Positions 60,705 through 64,000 of a DNA stretch of 64,000 nt are shown here, piece after piece; the stretch's first letter is position 1; each line of letters starts with the position of its first letter. The notes beneath the pieces are model-generated. The model was not told the DNA's origin. It ran no database searches and worked only from the letters and a program-made list of their open reading frames with translations. The position numbers and the translations under genes were made by a program. Origin of the DNA: Cryptomeria japonica (lineage: Eukaryota > Streptophyta > Pinopsida > Cupressales > Cupressaceae); assembly GCF_030272615.1 (NCBI RefSeq), contig NC_081413.1, forward strand, positions 559,463,945 to 559,527,944, written 5' to 3'.

Positions 60705-61526
60705 TGATGAGGGCAGAACCCAAGACATGGAAAAACACAATAAATTATCAACAAAAGATTATTTTATTATTATTTGAAAACTATCTTCAATACATGCAAA
60801 TGCAAACAAGAGGAATAAATCCTCACAGGCTACAACACATTACAACTTACAAAATTTTCTGGAAAACCCTTTTCCCACAATCCAATTTTTCCAACCCAAA
60901 AACTAACTTCAAAAACTGACCCACAAGTTTCCTAAATAGTCTCTCCCTAGTTTGGAGGAAAAATTAAATTTTGGCAATCTACCGCCAAAACATACAATTT
61001 GAATTTTGAAATTGAGCCAAATCTAAAAACTGGAAACTTTCTGAAAAATTATCCAACTTCCGGCAGCTGTAACTTTTGATCTGGGAATCGGATTGACGCA
61101 TTGTTTGAACCATTGAAAATCTCTCTAAGTGAAGACTATGCTAAAAATACGCTTCGCCAATTCTTACCATTTTCGGGGCCGTTTAATGCCTTAAATCTGA
61201 CTCAGAAAAAATTTTATCAGATTTTTGGAAAACTGGAACTTGAATAACTTTCAAACCGTTAATGATTTTAACTCGATACTTTCACCCAAGTGCTTATTTT
61301 TCCATTCTAAAGCTTCCCACAAATTTCAGGATCCATCCTCCAAATTAAAACTTTCTAAACATGGCAGGTTAGCTAGAAAAAGTAGCAGAACAATTATAAA
61401 AGTTGGAATCTCTTATTCACCCAAATGGGTATCCAAAAATGCAAAAACATTAGAGAAAACTAACAAAAAGGAAATATTTTTGGGTGATGTAGGATTGCCC
61501 TTACACCACTGAATGCTCCTACATCA
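60705..61526 (-). repeat. 3' LTR of the chromovirus
   Basis: Inferred from its ends (minus strand TGATGTAGGAGC...CCCTCATCA) and its place just after the chromodomain stop. The partner LTR is outside the window, so the edges are not confirmed by alignment. Confidence 0.6.
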
Positions 61527-61543
61527 GACACTCGGGGCAGTTT

Positions 61544-61566
61544 GAGAAGTGACTCCATCACTTCTC
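61544..61566. repeat. Perfect 9-bp hairpin beside the chromovirus LTR
   Basis: GAGAAGTGA (61544-61552) and TCACTTCTC (61558-61566) pair across a 5-nt loop, between the end of the chromodomain and the LTR, where the polypurine tract would be expected. Confidence 0.8.
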
Positions 61567-61572
61567 AGCTGG

Positions 61573-63980
61573 TTAAGGAAAACCCAAACAATCATCCTTT
61601 ATCTTGGATAGCCATGATGAACCTTCAACAGGTATTCCCCTCCATATTACCATATATTCCTTGTATTGTTTGTTTCTAGTACTTTTTCCCACACAGCTAT
61701 CCAAGATTGCTTCGATCTCCTCCTTCTCTGAAGTAGGTGCATAGATTTTACATTGTTCTATTATTGGTTCCTCCTCTATGCTACCTTCATGATATTACGT
61801 TAAGTCTACGATGTTGAACATAGGGGAAATATTAATTCCAGTCGACAAATCTACCTCATATGCATTCCCTGAATCATGCTTCTTCAAATTCTTGCAGGGA
61901 CCAAACTTCTTCATCTTCAGCTTATTGTATGTTCCCACTAGAAACCTTTCTTTTCTCAAATGGACCATCACCTCGTCACCAATCTAGAAATCCTTATACC
62001 TCATTTTTTGATTTGCCTTCACCTTATACTACAGGTTCATCTTGTTAATGTGTTTCTTTGCCTCTTCATGTATATTCTTGATGTGTTTTGCAAGTCTTCA
62101 GCTTCGACACTTGTATGCTTCTCCTGGTCCATCTACCTTAATTCTGGAGTGGTCCTTAGACTACCTCCATATACAATTTGAAATGGTGATCTACCAATGC
62201 TCCTATTGATAAAATTGTTGTAATCCAATTGTGCCTATGGTAAGATCAGATATCATCCCTTAGGTTTATCTCCTACCAAGCATCTTAGTAGGTTAGCCAG
62301 ACACTTGTTCCCCACTTATGTCTGCCTAGCAGTCTGTGGATGGTGTGCAGAACTGAATTTGAACTCTATTTTCAACTCCTTCCACAAGGTCCTCCAAAAG
62401 TATCCAACAAACTTGGTATCACGATCTAAAACAATATTCTTTGGTAGACCATGTATTTTCACCACCTCTTTGAAGAATAAATCAACAATGTGACAACATC
62501 ATGGGTCTTCTGGCATGGAATGAAATGTGTCATCTTTGAAAACCTGTCATCCACCACAAATAGTGATTCATTTCCTCTTTGTGTCCTTGGTAAACCAAGA
62601 AAAAAATCCATGCTTATATCCTCCCTTGACCTCGCAAGTACGAGTAATGGCTGATATAGCCCTATATTATGGCTTACTCCTTTAGCCAAGTGACACACTC
62701 TTTAACTTTGCACAAATTTCTTCACATCTTGTGATAACTGAGGCCAATAATAGTGTTCACTAATTATGGCAATGGTCTTATCTCAACCAAAATGTCTTGT
62801 CATCCCTCCACTATTCTTTTCTTATCAAGTTCTCTCGCATTGAGCTCCTCGGAATACACAACTGACTTTCCTTAAACAACATGTCATCTTGGATTATAAA
62901 ATCCAACAATTTTGTCCTATCCAAAGTAATAGGCTCCTTGCAAGCATTCCAAGCCTCTGCAAAATCAGGATCCTCAATATACAATGTCTTGAGTTCATTG
63001 AACCCATCCACCTCAAACTGCATCTTTGTCAACAATATTTGCCTCCTACTTAAGGCATCTACAACTTTGTTAGACCTCCCACTCTAGTGCTTCAAGACAA
63101 AAGTGTAACTCTGCAAAAACTCCACTCATTTCAAATGTCTTTGATTCAATTTCCCTTGGTTGTTCAAGTATTGTAATGCTTGATGATCAGTATACAAAAC
63201 AAATTCTTTTGACAATAGATAGTGTCTCCATTTCTTCAATGCCTAAACTATTGCATAAATTTTTTTTATCATAAATAGAATACTTTTTCTTTGCATCATT
63301 TATCTTTTCACTTAAATATGCAATGGGCCTACCTTCTTGGCTCAAAACAGCTCCAATGGAATTACCACTGGCATCACAATCCACCTAGAACACCTTATGG
63401 AAATCTAGAAGGGATAAAACATGTCAAAACTTTTCATTGCTTCAATGCTCCACTTGAACTCTTTCCTATCCCCTCTCATTGTTTCAGTTAGGGGTGCACA
63501 AATACTACTGAAGTTTCTAATGAACTTTTTGTAAAAGTTGGCCAAACCATGGAATTATCGCACCTCAGTAGCAATCCTCAGGGTAGGCCATTCCAGAATA
63601 GCCTTTACCTTCTCCTGGTCCATTTTGAGACCTTCTACTAAGACAACAAACCCCAAATACACTAACTCCTTCATAAAACTACACTTCTTCAAATTAATCA
63701 ACAATTTATCCTCTCTTATCTTCTCAAAGACTCTACGAATATGCATTAAATGTTCATTCAGTGTCTTACTAAAAATCAAAATATCATCTAGATACACAAT
63801 AACAAACTTAAACCTAAAATTCTTTCAATACCTCGTTCATGAGCCCCATGAATGTGCTCGGTGCAATGGTTAGTCCAAAAGACATGACTAACCACTCATA
63901 CAAGCCTTATTTAGTTTTGAAGGCAATCTTCCACTCATCTCCTTCCCTAATCCGAATCTGGTGACATTCACTCTTTAGAT
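61573..63980 (-). pseudogene. Chromovirus pol remnant (RT, RNase H, integrase, chromodomain)
   Basis: Minus strand, right to left: reverse transcriptase with YLDDILIFS (about 63.8-63.6 kb), RNase H with DASGNSIGAVLSQ (about 63.4 kb), the integrase zinc-binding part (about 63.0-62.8 kb), the integrase core with [15 protein letters not shown] (about 62.6 kb), the integrase C-terminal part with [20 protein letters not shown] (about 61.9 kb), and a chromodomain containing VGKSTRNKQYKEYMVIWRG (61.57-61.74 kb). In the family the chromodomain steers integration to particular chromatin. It is a fossil with several breaks. Confidence 0.85.
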
Positions 63981-64000
63981 CAATCTTTTTGGAGTATTGA

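Larger units (their letters stand above)
60705..64000 (-). mobile_element. Ty3/Gypsy chromovirus, 3' part (runs off the window)
   Basis: Minus-strand element with 3' LTR at 60705-61526 (plus-strand ends TGATGAGGG...CTACATCA, 822 bp). Pol remnants extend rightward to the window end: chromodomain, integrase, RNase H and reverse transcriptase. The order reverse transcriptase, RNase H, integrase, chromodomain defines a chromovirus. The lineage was not settled; the LTR start TGATGTAGGAG recalls conifer elements such as IFG7, from memory only. Gag, protease and the 5' LTR lie beyond 64000. It is broken in a number of places. Confidence 0.85.

Overview
The window looks like nuclear DNA of a seed plant, most likely a gymnosperm (conifer). 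It is AT-rich and has one recognisable host gene, with plant-type introns, in 64 kb. The rest is mostly old, nested LTR retrotransposons, including a chromodomain-bearing Ty3/Gypsy element. The lineage is inferred from this style, since no species marker was seen.

Layout. 1-2475: pyrimidine-rich non-coding DNA with tandem and palindromic repeat arrays. 2476-18844: element A, a gag-only Ty3/Gypsy-type element with very long (about 4.7-4.8 kb) LTRs and a large internal tandem duplication. 18845-23700: AT-rich intergenic DNA with hairpins and a possible old LTR. 23780-26669: the host gene, a class B (type II) DnaJ/HSP40 co-chaperone of 340 residues in three exons, with G-box and heat-shock-like elements upstream. 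26670-31223: intergenic DNA with a perfect 99-bp tandem duplication.

31224-57089: family G, a Tat/Ogre-like Gypsy element with gag and protease but no visible reverse transcriptase or integrase, on the minus strand, as a tandem LTR-internal-LTR-internal chain. Its second LTR is split by element X (37921-54147, target duplication TATTA). X is a Copia-like non-autonomous element with a coiled-coil/zinc-knuckle protein and a large second protein of unknown function. The 5' LTR of X is split by a Copia element C (38876-47442, minus strand). The 3' LTR of C is split by a solo LTR S (39844-41105, target duplication CATAG) of the G family. The order G, then X, then C, then S can be read directly. 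57090-59740 is a reversed, end-less piece of a second X-family element. 59745-60704 is an LTR-like stretch with an inverted TTATCC/GGATAA array. 60705-64000 is the 3' part of a Ty3/Gypsy chromovirus on the minus strand that runs off the window.

How the parts relate. The DnaJ gene is the only host gene seen and acts alone. X has no polymerase of its own but shares the primer-site type and polypurine tract with C, so it was probably copied by Copia enzymes. G and A also lack visible polymerase genes and would have depended on relatives. Several LTRs carry dense arrays of short palindromic sites, which is the most unusual recurring pattern in the window. All retroelements are treated as fossils and all coding remnants are broken.
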